Translations under genes and position numbers: made by a program
Origin: Alphaproteobacteria bacterium PA4
Lineage (GTDB): Bacteria; Pseudomonadota; Alphaproteobacteria; Sphingomonadales; Sphingomonadaceae
NCBI GenBank assembly: GCA_002256005.1
Contig: NKIQ01000004.1
Coordinates: 101,978-165,977 of the forward strand
Length of the DNA stretch: 64,000 nucleotides
Direction: 5' to 3'
Notes under the pieces: model-generated
What the model was told of the DNA's origin: nothing
What the model saw: the letters and a program-made list of their open reading frames with translations, nothing else
Database searches by the model: none
Shown: in pieces, positions 44,511 through 53,322 of the stretch
Position numbering within the stretch: the stretch's first letter is position 1
Layout of the letters: each line of letters starts with the position of its first letter

Positions 44511-45691
44511 TGCGCAAGCTCCTCATCGGCCTCGGCCTCCTCGCCGCGCTCGCCATCGGCTTCTTCGCCTTTGCCCCCGGCATCGCCGAATCGGGCATGA
44601 ACCGCGTCGTCGGTGGCCCCTGGCCGGTCGGCACCCGCGCCGCGGCGCTGCACAGGCAGCTGGCCATCGTCGACCTGCACGGCGACACGCTGTTGTGGCA
44701 GCGCAAGCTGAACGAGCCGGCCACCCGCGGCCATATCGACCTGCCCCGCCTCGAAGCCGGCCATGTGGCGCTGCAAGTCTTCTCCAGTGTCACCAAGACG
44801 CCGCGCGGCCAGAATTACGAATCGAACAGCGCCGATACCGACAACATCACCCTGCTCGCCATCGCCCAGCTGCAACCGCCGCGCACCTGGACCAGCCTGC
44901 TCGAACGCTCGCTGTGGCACGCCGAGAAAATGCAGATGGCGATCAAGGCCGCCAACGGCCGGCTGCGTCTGATCCGCACCGGCAGCGACCTGTCGCGCCT
45001 GCTCGACGAACGCGCCCAGGGCAGGCCCGTCACCGGCGCGCTGCTGTCGGTGGAAGGCGCGCACAATCTCGAAGGCAAGCTGTCCAACCTCGCCGTGCTG
45101 CGCTCCGCCGGCTTCCGCATGATCGGCCTGGTGCATTTCTTCGACAATGAACTCGGCGGCTCGATGCACGGCGAGAAGAAGGGCGGGCTGACACCGTTCG
45201 GCCTCAGCGTCGTGCGCGAAATGGAAGCGCGCGGCATGATCGTCGATATCGCCCATGCCAGCCCGGCCACCGTCGCCGATGTGCTGCGCCTCGCCCACCG
45301 CCCGGTCGTCGTCAGCCATGGCGGCGTCAAGGCGACCTGCGACACGCCGCGCAACCTCTCCGACGACCAGCTCCGCGCCCTCGCCCGCAACGGCGGCATG
45401 ATCGGCATCGGCTATTGGGACGCCGCCGTCTGCACCCCCACCCCGGCCGCCACCGCCCGCGCCATCCTGCACGTCATCCAGGTCGCCGGCATCGATCATG
45501 TCGGGCTCGGCTCCGACTTCGACGGCTCGGTCACCACCGGCTTCGACACCGCCCACCTCGTCGCCGTCACCGAAGCCCTTGTCCAGGCCGGGCTGTCCGA
45601 TGCCGATATCGCCAAGGTGATGGGCGGCAATGCCGTGCGGCTGCTGACGGCGGGGCTGGCACCGCTTGCCGCGCCGGTGGTCGGGGGTTAG
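44510..45691 (+). CDS. Membrane dipeptidase (M19, renal dipeptidase family)
   Basis: A 393-residue zinc dipeptidase with an N-terminal signal/anchor (LLIGLGLLAALAIGFFAF). Metal ligands include His-X-Asp in VDLHGDTLLW, Glu in GALLSVEGAHNLEG, and His in DIAHASPATV and VVSHGGVKATCDTPRNLSDD; IDHVGLGSDFDGSVTTGFDT completes the active site. It hydrolyses dipeptides, often D-containing ones, outside the cytoplasm. Third gene of the thyA-folA operon; a dispersed repeat follows its stop by 25 bases. Confidence 0.93.
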   Translation: MRKLLIGLGLLAALAIGFFAFAPGIAESGMNRVVGGPWPVGTRAAALHRQLAIVDLHGDTLLWQRKLNEPATRGHIDLPRLEAGHVALQVFSSVTKTPRGQNYESNSADTDNITLLAIAQLQPPRTWTSLLERSLWHAEKMQMAIKAANGRLRLIRTGSDLSRLLDERAQGRPVTGALLSVEGAHNLEGKLSNLAVLRSAGFRMIGLVHFFDNELGGSMHGEKKGGLTPFGLSVVREMEARGMIVDIAHASPATVADVLRLAHRPVVVSHGGVKATCDTPRNLSDDQLRALARNGGMIGIGYWDAAVCTPTPAATARAILHVIQVAGIDHVGLGSDFDGSVTTGFDTAHLVAVTEALVQAGLSDADIAKVMGGNAVRLLTAGLAPLAAPVVGG

Positions 45692-45716
45692 GGGTTGATT
45701 ATCAGGCTGAAGAAGA

Positions 45717-45841
45717 GCCTCCGGCGGCTGGGGCCGAAGGCCCCAGACCCCTATCGATTACAGGCATGAAGACTGATGTGGGTTCCGTTTGCACATGGCA
45801 ATGAATGGGGTCTGGGGCCGTCGGCCCCAGCCGCCGGAGGC
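45717..45841. repeat. Dispersed double-palindrome repeat, copy 2
   Basis: Full copy of the consensus: left arm GCCTCCGGCGGCTGGGGCC...GGCCCCAGACCCC, right arm GGGGTCTGGGGCC...GGCCCCAGCCGCC ending GGAGGC. The spacer sequence differs from the other copies. It separates the dipeptidase from ribF. Confidence 0.88.
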
Positions 45842-45883
45842 CGACTGTTTTTGATCCCCTCAGCCAGCATCCGACCCTGAGCC

Positions 45884-46819
45884 ATGGAACGCGTCACCAA
45901 CGGGGCCATCCTGCCCGAACGATTCCGCGGCGGTGTCGCGGCGCTGGGCAATTTCGATGGCTTCCACGCCGGCCATCAGGCGGTGGTCGGGCGGGCGCTG
46001 GCCTTGGCGCGGGAACGGGGTGTGCCGGCGCTGGTGGCGAGTTTCGATCCGCATCCGGCGCGGTTGTTCCAGCCGCAGCTGCCGCCCTTTGCGCTGACGA
46101 TGGTTTCGCAGCGTTGTGATCTGCTGGCCGAGTTCGGGATCGATGCGGCGGTGCTGATTCCGTTCGATCGCGAGCTGGCGGCGCTGTCGGCGCCGGCGTT
46201 TGTCGAGAATTGGCTGGTGCGGCGGCTGGGCGTGACCGGCGTGGTGACCGGCGGCGATTTCACCTTTGGCCAGCAGCGCTCCGGCGATGTCGGGCAGCTG
46301 GCGGCGCTGGGCGCGACGCATGGTTTCAGCGCCGATGTGGTGGCGCCGGTGACGGATGCCGGCGGCACGATCTCGTCGACCCGCATCCGCGCCGCGCTGC
46401 GTGATGCCGATCCGGCGGCGGCGACGGCGCTGCTCACCCGGCCCTATACCATCCGCGGTCGGGTCGAGCATGGCGCCAAGCTCGGCCGCACCCTCGGCTT
46501 TCCCACCGCCAATCTGCGGCTCGGCGACTATCTGCGGCCGGCCTATGGCGTTTATGCGGTGATGGTGCGGCTGCCGGGCGGCCAGCGTGTTGCCGGCGTC
46601 GCCAATCTCGGCATCCGCCCGATGATCGAGCCGCCGGTCGAGCTGCTCGAAACCTGGATCATGGATTGGAGCGGCGACCTGTATGGCAAGGTCATCGAGG
46701 TCGAGCTGGTCGCCTTCCTGCGCCCGGAGCTGAAGCTGGACGGGCTGGAGGCGCTGAAGGCGCAGATCGCGGCGGACGCCGACGCTGCGCGGGCGGTGCT
46801 CAACCTCCCTCCCCCTTGA
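45884..46819 (+). CDS. ribF: Bifunctional riboflavin kinase/FAD synthetase
   Basis: A 311-residue RibF. The N-terminal FMN adenylyltransferase domain has GNFDGFHAGHQAVVG and GGDFTFGQQRSGDV; SSTRIRAALRDADP precedes the C-terminal flavokinase domain with GRTLGFPTANLRLGDYLRPAYGVYAV split across strands and GVANLGIRPM. It makes FMN and FAD from riboflavin. The final codons and stop (NLPPP and TGA) lie inside a palindromic repeat beginning at 46806, so the extreme C-terminus seems to have been supplied by the repeat. Confidence 0.95.
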   Translation: MERVTNGAILPERFRGGVAALGNFDGFHAGHQAVVGRALALARERGVPALVASFDPHPARLFQPQLPPFALTMVSQRCDLLAEFGIDAAVLIPFDRELAALSAPAFVENWLVRRLGVTGVVTGGDFTFGQQRSGDVGQLAALGATHGFSADVVAPVTDAGGTISSTRIRAALRDADPAAATALLTRPYTIRGRVEHGAKLGRTLGFPTANLRLGDYLRPAYGVYAVMVRLPGGQRVAGVANLGIRPMIEPPVELLETWIMDWSGDLYGKVIEVELVAFLRPELKLDGLEALKAQIAADADAARAVLNLPPP

Positions 46820-46937
46820 GGGGAGGGCGACTCGGCGCCAGCCGAGCGGGGTGGGGGTTCCTGCCTATGGTCGCCAAAGTCCCAACCCCCACCCCGCTCG
46901 CGCAAGCGCGAGTCGCCCTCCCCGCAAGGGGGAGGGA
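46806..46937. repeat. Second palindromic repeat family (CCCTCCCC/GGGGAGGG type)
   Basis: The left arm contains CTCCCCCTTGAGGGGAGGG followed by CGACTCGG and GGGGTGGGGGTT; the right arm is its reverse complement with AACCCCCACCCC, CTCGCGCAAGCGCGAG and CCCTCCCCGCAAGGGGGAGGG-type hairpin split here for length. The outer 29 bases of the two arms match with one difference. It overlaps the ribF stop. A single related half-hairpin lies at 50842. Confidence 0.8.
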
Positions 46938-46983
46938 CAGAGGGGTAGAATTGCCCTCCCGCCTCCTTTAGACGCAGCGGACC

Positions 46984-49923
46984 ATGACTCTCCCAGACTA
47001 TCGCACCACCGTCTTCCTGCCGAAGACCGATTTCCCCATGAAGGCCGGGCTGCCCGAAAAGGAGCCGGTGATTCTGGCGCAATGGCAGGCCGACGATGTC
47101 TATGGCCAGCTGCGCAAGGCGCGGGCGGGGCGCGAAAAATTCATCCTGCACGATGGCCCGCCCTATGCAAATGGCGACATCCATATCGGCCATGCCATGC
47201 AGAAGACGCTGAAGGATCTGGTCATCCGCACCCAGAGCCTGCTCGGCAAGGATGCGCCGTTCGTGCCGGGCTGGGATTGCCACGGCCTGCCCATCGAATG
47301 GAAGGTGGAGGAGGAGTACAGGAAGGCCAAGCGCAACAAGGACGAGGTGCCGATCCGCGAGTTCCGCGCCGAATGCCGGGCCTATGCGCAGAAATGGATC
47401 GACGTGCAGCGCGAGCAGTTCAAGCGGCTCGGCATCGGCGGGTCGTGGGACAAGCCCTATCTGACCATGGATTTCGCTGCCGAAGCCACGATCGTCGCCG
47501 AGCTGCTGAAGTTCGCCGACCGAGGCCAGCTCTATCGCGGTGCCAAGCCGGTGATGTGGTCGCCGGTGGAAAAGACCGCCCTCGCCGAAGCCGAGATCGA
47601 ATATGAGGACATCACCTCGACGCAGATCGATGTGGCGTTCGAGATCACCGAAGCGCCCAACGCGCCGGAGCTGGTCGGCGCGCATGCGGTGATCTGGACG
47701 ACGACGCCATGGACGATCCCGGTGAACCAGGCGATCGCTTATGGGCCGGAGGTCGCATATGTAATCGCAACTCCCGCCCATGGACCCAACGCGGGCAAAC
47801 GATATCTCGTTGCGGAACCGCTTTATCAGGCGTTTCTTTCCCGGATCGGTGCTATGCCATCGATTGGCGTCCCGGAGGGAGGGCGCGCTGCATCGCTTGG
47901 TGGCCATTCGGTCCCATTCAGTGGTGCGAAACTCGCCGGTGCCGTCGCCCGCCACCCGCTCCACCACCTCGGCGGCTTCTTCGCCACGCCACGCCCGTTC
48001 CTGCCCGGCGATTTCGTCACCACCGATGCCGGCACCGGGCTGGTTCATATGGCGCCCGACCATGGCGAGGACGATTTCGACCTGTGCAAGGCGCATGGCA
48101 TCGATCCGGTGTTCGCCGTCACCGCCGATGGCACCTATCGCACCGACCGGCCGGACTGGCTGTGGCTGCAGGGCCAGGGCAATGTCATCAGCGACAAGCT
48201 GAACGCCCCCGATGGCGCCATCTGCACGGCGCTGCGCGAGGCCGGCGCGCTGCTGGCGGCGGACAGGTTCCAGCACAGCTATCCGCATTCGTGGCGGTCG
48301 AAGAAGAAGGTGATCTACCGCTGCACCCCGCAATGGTTCATCCCGATGGATCAGGCGATTGTTACCCCGCAAGAGCGACCGCTTGAGCATGCACACGCGG
48401 GAATGAGCGAAGCTGAACTTATCGCAAATGTGGAGCAGGAGTCCGCTGCCCTAGACTATGAACTGGGACCTAAAACTCTCCGGGAGATTGCAAGCTTAGC
48501 CATCGCCGCCACGCGCTTCGTGCCCGACAAGGGGCGCAACCGCCTCGGCTCCATGGTCGCCGGGCGGCCGGATTGGGTGATTTCGCGGCAGCGCGCCTGG
48601 GGCGTGCCGATCACGCTCTTCGTCAACCGCGCCACCGGCAAATATCTCAGCGACCCGGCGGTCAACGCCCGCATCATCGCGGCGGTGCGCGCCGAAGGCG
48701 TCGATGCCTGGAACGAAGAGACGGCGCAGGCGCTGCTCGGCAGTGACTACACTCTCGCCGATTACGAACGCGTCACCGACATTCTCGACGTCTGGTTCGA
48801 CAGCGGCTGCACCCATGCCTTTGTGCTCGAATCGGGCCATTGGCCGGAACTGCGCAGCCCCGCCGACCTGTATCTGGAAGGCAGCGACCAGCATCGCGGC
48901 TGGTTCCAGTCGAGCCTGCTGGAAAGCTGCGGCACCCGCGGCCGCGCGCCCTATAACGCGGTGCTGACCCATGGCATGACGCTGGATGCCAAGGGCTTCA
49001 AGCAATCGAAGTCGCTGGGCAACACCACCGATCCGCAAAAGGTCATGCAGACCTATGGTGCCGACATCATCCGGCTGTGGACGGCGACCAGCGACACCAC
49101 CGAGGATCACCGCATCGGCGACGAGATCCTGAAGGGCGTTTCGGAACAATATCGCAAGCTCAGGAACACCTTCCGCTATCTGCTCGGTGCGCTCGATGGC
49201 TTTGCGGAGGCCGAGCGCGTCGCGCCGGCGGACATGCCGGAGCTGGAGCGCTGGGTGCTGCACCGCCTCGCTGTCATCGATGGCGAGCTGCGCGCCGCGG
49301 TCGCCGATTTCAGCTTCAACACCTATGTCACGACGCTGTCGACCTTCATCAACAACGACCTGTCGGCGTTCGTGTTCGATGTGCGCAAGGACTCGCTCTA
49401 TTGCGACGCGGTCAGCGATCCGAAGCGGCGGGCCTATCGCAGCCTGCTCGACACGCTGTTCCATGCGCTGACCCGCTGGTTCGCGCCGGTGCTGGTGTTC
49501 ACGGCGGAAGAGGTCTGGGGCACGCGCTACCCGGACGGCGGCTCGGTGCACCTGCTCGAATGGCCGGCCATCGACGCCGGTTGGCGCGACGACGCGCTGG
49601 CGGAGCGCGTCACCGCGGTGCGGACCTTGCGCGACCAGGTCTATCTGCAGCTGGAAGAGCTGCGCCGGTCAAAGCAGATCGGCGCGTTCCTGGAGGCGGC
49701 GGTCAGCGTGCCGGCCAGCGAGGCGCTGGCGGCCTATGACGATGCCCAGCTGGCCGAGCTTCTCATCATCGGCCGCTTAACGCGACACAAACGCGACGCC
49801 AATGACGGCATCATGGTCGGCCGCGTCGAGGATGCCAAATGCGCCCGCTGTTGGCGGCTGTTGCCCGATGTGGCAGAGGACAGCGGCCTGTGCGGGCGGT
49901 GTGAGGATGTGGTGGCGGCGTGA
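46984..49923 (+). CDS. ileS: Isoleucyl-tRNA synthetase
   Basis: A 979-residue class I synthetase. The HIGH box is in GDIHIGHAMQ (about 66-69), KMSKS-equivalent KQSKS near 673, the CP1 editing domain between about 200 and 400 (TTTPWTIP, TDAGTGLVHMAPDHGEDDF), and a C-terminal zinc site CARCW...CGRC. It charges tRNA-Ile and edits valine. Two stretches, about residues 257-318 and 458-507, use codons rare elsewhere in the window (TTA, CTA, CTT, GGA, ACT, GCA); the second is also an apparent in-frame insertion after PQWFIPMDQ. lspA overlaps its stop. Confidence 0.96.
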   Translation: MTLPDYRTTVFLPKTDFPMKAGLPEKEPVILAQWQADDVYGQLRKARAGREKFILHDGPPYANGDIHIGHAMQKTLKDLVIRTQSLLGKDAPFVPGWDCHGLPIEWKVEEEYRKAKRNKDEVPIREFRAECRAYAQKWIDVQREQFKRLGIGGSWDKPYLTMDFAAEATIVAELLKFADRGQLYRGAKPVMWSPVEKTALAEAEIEYEDITSTQIDVAFEITEAPNAPELVGAHAVIWTTTPWTIPVNQAIAYGPEVAYVIATPAHGPNAGKRYLVAEPLYQAFLSRIGAMPSIGVPEGGRAASLGGHSVPFSGAKLAGAVARHPLHHLGGFFATPRPFLPGDFVTTDAGTGLVHMAPDHGEDDFDLCKAHGIDPVFAVTADGTYRTDRPDWLWLQGQGNVISDKLNAPDGAICTALREAGALLAADRFQHSYPHSWRSKKKVIYRCTPQWFIPMDQAIVTPQERPLEHAHAGMSEAELIANVEQESAALDYELGPKTLREIASLAIAATRFVPDKGRNRLGSMVAGRPDWVISRQRAWGVPITLFVNRATGKYLSDPAVNARIIAAVRAEGVDAWNEETAQALLGSDYTLADYERVTDILDVWFDSGCTHAFVLESGHWPELRSPADLYLEGSDQHRGWFQSSLLESCGTRGRAPYNAVLTHGMTLDAKGFKQSKSLGNTTDPQKVMQTYGADIIRLWTATSDTTEDHRIGDEILKGVSEQYRKLRNTFRYLLGALDGFAEAERVAPADMPELERWVLHRLAVIDGELRAAVADFSFNTYVTTLSTFINNDLSAFVFDVRKDSLYCDAVSDPKRRAYRSLLDTLFHALTRWFAPVLVFTAEEVWGTRYPDGGSVHLLEWPAIDAGWRDDALAERVTAVRTLRDQVYLQLEELRRSKQIGAFLEAAVSVPASEALAAYDDAQLAELLIIGRLTRHKRDANDGIMVGRVEDAKCARCWRLLPDVAEDSGLCGRCEDVVAA

Positions 49924-50384
49924 AGCGTTTGGGATACGGCCTGGCGGCCGTGGTGTTCATCATCGACCAGCTGGTCAAATACTGGATCGTGGCCATCGTC
50001 CGCCTGCCGGAACGCGGCTTCATCGATGTCCTGCCGGTGTTCCGCCTGACCTATGTCGAGAACATCGGGGTTTCGATGGGGCTGTTGATGGCCAATTCGG
50101 AGCTGGCGCGCTGGGGGCTGGTCGCCGTCACCGCCGGCATCGCCGGGGGGGTCGCCGTCTGGATCCTGCGCGAACGCCAGCGGGCGGACATCATCGCCCT
50201 GGGCCTGGTGCTGGGCGGGGCGCTCGGCAACATCGTCGATCGCATCCGTTTCGGTTATGTTATTGATTTTCTTCATTTTTTCTGGGGCGAACACAATTTC
50301 TGGGTGTTCAATGTTGCGGATGCCGCAATCAGCCTGGGTGTGGTAATGCTGTTGTTGCGGGCGCTGAAATCGCCCACCGCTTGA
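49920..50384 (+). CDS. lspA: Lipoprotein signal peptidase II
   Basis: A 154-residue membrane aspartyl peptidase with four helices. The catalytic Asp residues are in GNIVDRIRFGYVIDFL and FNVADAAISLG. It starts with GTG at 49920, overlapping the ileS TGA (GTGA). It removes signal peptides from prolipoproteins such as the DUF3035 lipoprotein encoded next door. The codons for the active-site region (50239-50320) are strikingly T-rich. Confidence 0.95.
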   Translation: MKRLGYGLAAVVFIIDQLVKYWIVAIVRLPERGFIDVLPVFRLTYVENIGVSMGLLMANSELARWGLVAVTAGIAGGVAVWILRERQRADIIALGLVLGGALGNIVDRIRFGYVIDFLHFFWGEHNFWVFNVADAAISLGVVMLLLRALKSPTA

Positions 50385-50392
50385 GGAAGACC

Positions 50393-50818
50393 ATGATGCG
50401 TAACCTGTTGTTGCTGACCGCCGCCGCCATCACCCTCACCGGGTGCGGCAAGACCGGGCTGGCCGGCCACCGCGCCCCCGACGAGCTGGCGATCAGCCGC
50501 AACGCGCCGCTGGTGGTGCCGGCCGATTTCGCCCTCACCCCGCCGCGCCCCGGCGCGCCGCGCGCCGCCGGCCAGGATGCCCAGTCCGCCGCCATGGAGG
50601 CGCTGTTTGGTGCCGGCGTGAAGGTGCCGCCGCGTTCGCCGGCCGAACAGAATCTGCTCGATCGCGCCGGCGCCGGCGCCACCGACCCGGCCATCCGCTC
50701 CAATGCCGGCGACACCAAGACGCCGACCGTCAACAAGGGCGCCTTCGTCCGCGAACTGATGGACGCCCCCAGCAGCACCCGCAACGCCCAAGTCGCCGAG
50801 GTGACAATTCCGGGTTGA
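50393..50818 (+). CDS. DUF3035-family lipoprotein
   Basis: A 141-residue predicted lipoprotein: MMRNLLLLTAAAITLTGCGK has a lipobox LTGC with Cys at about 19. The remainder has APDELAISRNAPLVVPADFAL and a Pro-rich segment, the DUF3035 pattern seen next to lspA in many Alphaproteobacteria. Function unknown; presumed envelope. A GAGGAAGA ribosome site precedes ATG 50393. The rest of the protein is low-complexity Ala/Pro-rich. Confidence 0.82.
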   Translation: MMRNLLLLTAAAITLTGCGKTGLAGHRAPDELAISRNAPLVVPADFALTPPRPGAPRAAGQDAQSAAMEALFGAGVKVPPRSPAEQNLLDRAGAGATDPAIRSNAGDTKTPTVNKGAFVRELMDAPSSTRNAQVAEVTIPG

Positions 50819-50841
50819 GGATAAAGGGGTAGACCCATCTC

Positions 50842-50866
50842 CTCCCTCCCCCTTGCGGGGAGGGAG
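50842..50866. terminator. GC hairpin between convergent genes, related to repeat family 2
   Basis: CTCCCTCCCC (50842-50851) and GGGGAGGGAG (50857-50866) form a 10 bp stem with a 5-base loop, four bases before the NlpC gene's stop. The sequence matches one hairpin of the repeat at 46806-46937, so a solo half-element may serve as a shared terminator. Confidence 0.6.
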
Positions 50867-50870
50867 AGAT

Positions 50871-51737
50871 TCAGCCGACCCGCCGCACGCCCAGCACCGG
50901 TTCCGCCACACCATCGGCCACCAACCGCGCGATGACATCGGCGAGCGGTTCCGCCAGCGTCGTCATCCAATAGGCATTGGCGTGGAACAGCGTGTCGGCA
51001 TCCAGCAACAGCCCGACATGGCCGGGAAAGAAGACGATGTCCCCGGCGCGGCGATCGGCAAAGGCAACCGCCGCGCCCAGCGCCGCGCGTTGCTGATCCG
51101 AATCCCGCGGCGCCGCAATGCCACCGGCACCCAGCGCCGCCTGCACCAGCCCCGAACAATCCACCCCCTGCGGCGTGCGCCCACCCCAGAGATAGGGCGC
51201 GCCGGCAAAGATCCGCGCCACCGCCAGCGCATCGCCCGGCGGCGGCGCGACATGGCGGTGATGCACGAAGCCGCCGCCAGCCAGCGCCACGAACCTGTCA
51301 CCCGCCGTCCCGGCAACACGCGCGCCGAACGGCAATGCCATCAGCACCGGCGCCTTGATATCGGCAGCCGCGAACACCGGCGCCAGCGCGGCTGACACGC
51401 GGTGCGTCGGCGCGGCCTCTGGCGCCGCCAGCGCCGCCAGCGCCACCCAGCCCGTATAATGATCGGCCGCCGTGCGGCCGAAACCCCAGTCGCCCGCCAC
51501 ATCGAACAGGTCGAAATCCTCCCCGAACAACAGCTCCGACACCGCCGTCGCCGCCGCATCCCCGGCCTTGCGCACCGGCGTGCGCGCCGCCGTGCAACGC
51601 ATCGCCACCGGCGCGACATAATTGTGCGCCGCAACCTCGCCCGCCAGCGCGACATCGGCAAAATCGCCGCGAACGATATGGGCGCGGAGGTCGAGGGTCG
51701 GGCGCGGGCCTGAGAGCCGGGCTGTGAGTCCGGTCAT
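50871..51737 (-). CDS. NlpC/P60-family cysteine peptidase with SH3-like domains
   Basis: A 288-residue NlpC/P60 protein. Two SH3-like regions (about 30-150) precede the papain-like domain with the catalytic Cys in PQGVDCSGLVQAAL and His in FFPGHVGLLLD; PYLWGGRTP is the family's substrate-pocket segment. Such enzymes cut the D-Glu to diaminopimelate bond of peptidoglycan peptides. It lacks a signal peptide, so it may act on recycled muropeptides inside the cell. ATG 51737 chosen; an upstream TTG is a weaker option. A dispersed repeat lies just upstream. Confidence 0.9.
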   Translation of the reverse strand: MTGLTARLSGPRPTLDLRAHIVRGDFADVALAGEVAAHNYVAPVAMRCTAARTPVRKAGDAAATAVSELLFGEDFDLFDVAGDWGFGRTAADHYTGWVALAALAAPEAAPTHRVSAALAPVFAAADIKAPVLMALPFGARVAGTAGDRFVALAGGGFVHHRHVAPPPGDALAVARIFAGAPYLWGGRTPQGVDCSGLVQAALGAGGIAAPRDSDQQRAALGAAVAFADRRAGDIVFFPGHVGLLLDADTLFHANAYWMTTLAEPLADVIARLVADGVAEPVLGVRRVG

Positions 51738-51777
51738 GGCAAAACTCGGCAATATCTATTCAACGGTAGAGAATAGA

Positions 51778-51901
51778 GCCTCCGGCGGCTGGGGCCGCAG
51801 GCCCCAGACCCCAGTCGATGATCCGTCAAAGACACGAAAATCTGCCCAAGGACCGCGCCAACAAATGGGGTCTGGGGCCTACGGCCCCAGCCGCCGGAGG
51901 C
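51778..51901. repeat. Dispersed double-palindrome repeat, copy 3
   Basis: Consensus arms as in copy 2 (GCCTCCGGCGGCTGGGGCC left; GGAGGC right end) around an unrelated spacer of about 55 bases. It ends 11 bases before the leucyl aminopeptidase stop codon. Confidence 0.88.
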
Positions 51902-51912
51902 CCTTCCCTGAA

Positions 51913-53322
51913 TCACGCCCGGGCGCTGCCGAAGCGGGCCTGGATCACGCCCCAGGCGGCGCGCAGGCCGAGGGCTTCGCCGCCCTTGGGCCGGCCGGGT
52001 CGGGCGGCCGGAGTCCAGGCGAAGGTGTCGAAATGCGCCCAGGGGATGCCGGGGGGGACGAAGGCTTCGAGGAACAGGGCGGCGGTGATGGCGCCGGCGA
52101 AGCCGCCATCGGGGGAATTGTTCAGGTCGGCGATCGGCGATTTCAGCATGTCGCGATAGCCGGGCCACAGCGGCAGCCGCCACAGCGGGTCGCCGCTGGC
52201 CAGCGCGGCGGCGGCGAAGTCGGCGGCCAGTGCCTCGTCATTGGCGAAGAAGGCCGGCAGCTGCGGCCCCAGCGCCACGCGCGCCGCGCCGGTCAGCGTC
52301 GCGAAATCGATGAGCAGTTCGGGCTTGTCCTCACCCGCCAGTGCCAGCGCATCGGCGAGGATCAGCCGGCCTTCCGCATCGGTGTTGGTGACTTCGACGG
52401 TCTTGCCGGCGCGCGTCGCCAATATGTCGCCGGGGCGCATGGCATCGCCCGAGATGCTGTTTTCGACCGCGGGAATGATCAGCCGCAGCCGCACCGGCAG
52501 ATTGGCCTGCATCACGAGCGTGGCCAGCGCCAATGCATGCGCCGCGCCGCCCATGTCCTTCTTCATCGCCGCCATGCTGCCGCCCGGCTTGATGTTCAGC
52601 CCGCCGGAATCGAAGGTGACGCCCTTGCCGACCAGCGTCAGCCGCGGGTGGGCGGCATCGCCCCAGTGCAGGTCGATCAGCCGCGGCGCGCGCGAGGCGG
52701 CGCGGCCGACGGCGTGCACGGCGGGGAAATTCTGCGCCAGCAGCGCTTCGCCCTTGATGACTTCGACCTTGGCACCGAAGCGCCGCGCCTCGGCAATCAC
52801 CGCTTCGGCGAGCTCGCCGGGGCCGAGATCGGCGGCCGGCGTATCGACCAGATCGCGCACCAGCGCCGTCGCCTCGGCGAGCCGCACCGCCACGCCGATG
52901 CTGCCCGGATCGCGGCTGAGCAGCACGCGGGGGCCGGTGTTGCCTGCAGCCCCACCCCCTTGGCGGTAGCGATCGAAGCGATGCTGGGCGAGCAGCCAGC
53001 CGAGCGGCGGCACCGCGCCGTGTCGCCCATCGCCGAAGCGCAGCCGATAGCGCCCGGCCGGCAGCGCCGCCGCCAGCGCCGCCAGCGCGAACACGCCGGG
53101 CTCGGCCTCGATGCCGGCCACCGCGCTCCAGTCGCCGGGATTGTCGCCGGCGAGGATGGCCAGCGTATCGGGCCGGGCCTTGAAACCCTGTGCCGCGACC
53201 AGCGTGCGGACGCGCTCGCCCTGCTGCCCCAGCCAGCCGTCAAGGTCGGCCGCCGTCACCAGCGTCACATCGGTGGCGGCGCCGCCATCATCGGCGATCA
53301 GCAGGGCGGCGAAATCGGTCAT
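51913..53322 (-). CDS. Leucyl aminopeptidase (M17)
   Basis: A 469-residue M17 aminopeptidase. The variable N-terminal domain (to about 160) is followed by the catalytic domain with [17 protein letters not shown] (metal Lys and Asp), KKDMGGAA, and [14 protein letters not shown]. It forms hexamers and removes N-terminal residues from peptides. Its start overlaps the rimO stop by 4 bases. The final 10 bases before the repeat leave little room for a separate terminator. Confidence 0.95.
   Translation of the reverse strand: MTDFAALLIADDGGAATDVTLVTAADLDGWLGQQGERVRTLVAAQGFKARPDTLAILAGDNPGDWSAVAGIEAEPGVFALAALAAALPAGRYRLRFGDGRHGAVPPLGWLLAQHRFDRYRQGGGAAGNTGPRVLLSRDPGSIGVAVRLAEATALVRDLVDTPAADLGPGELAEAVIAEARRFGAKVEVIKGEALLAQNFPAVHAVGRAASRAPRLIDLHWGDAAHPRLTLVGKGVTFDSGGLNIKPGGSMAAMKKDMGGAAHALALATLVMQANLPVRLRLIIPAVENSISGDAMRPGDILATRAGKTVEVTNTDAEGRLILADALALAGEDKPELLIDFATLTGAARVALGPQLPAFFANDEALAADFAAAALASGDPLWRLPLWPGYRDMLKSPIADLNNSPDGGFAGAITAALFLEAFVPPGIPWAHFDTFAWTPAARPGRPKGGEALGLRAAWGVIQARFGSARA

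Noticed and set aside
45717..45841. Simple intrinsic terminators as an explanation for the dispersed palindromes
   Set aside because: No T-tracts, arms and spacer are conserved beyond what a terminator needs, and copies 4 and 5 share spacer and tail sequence.
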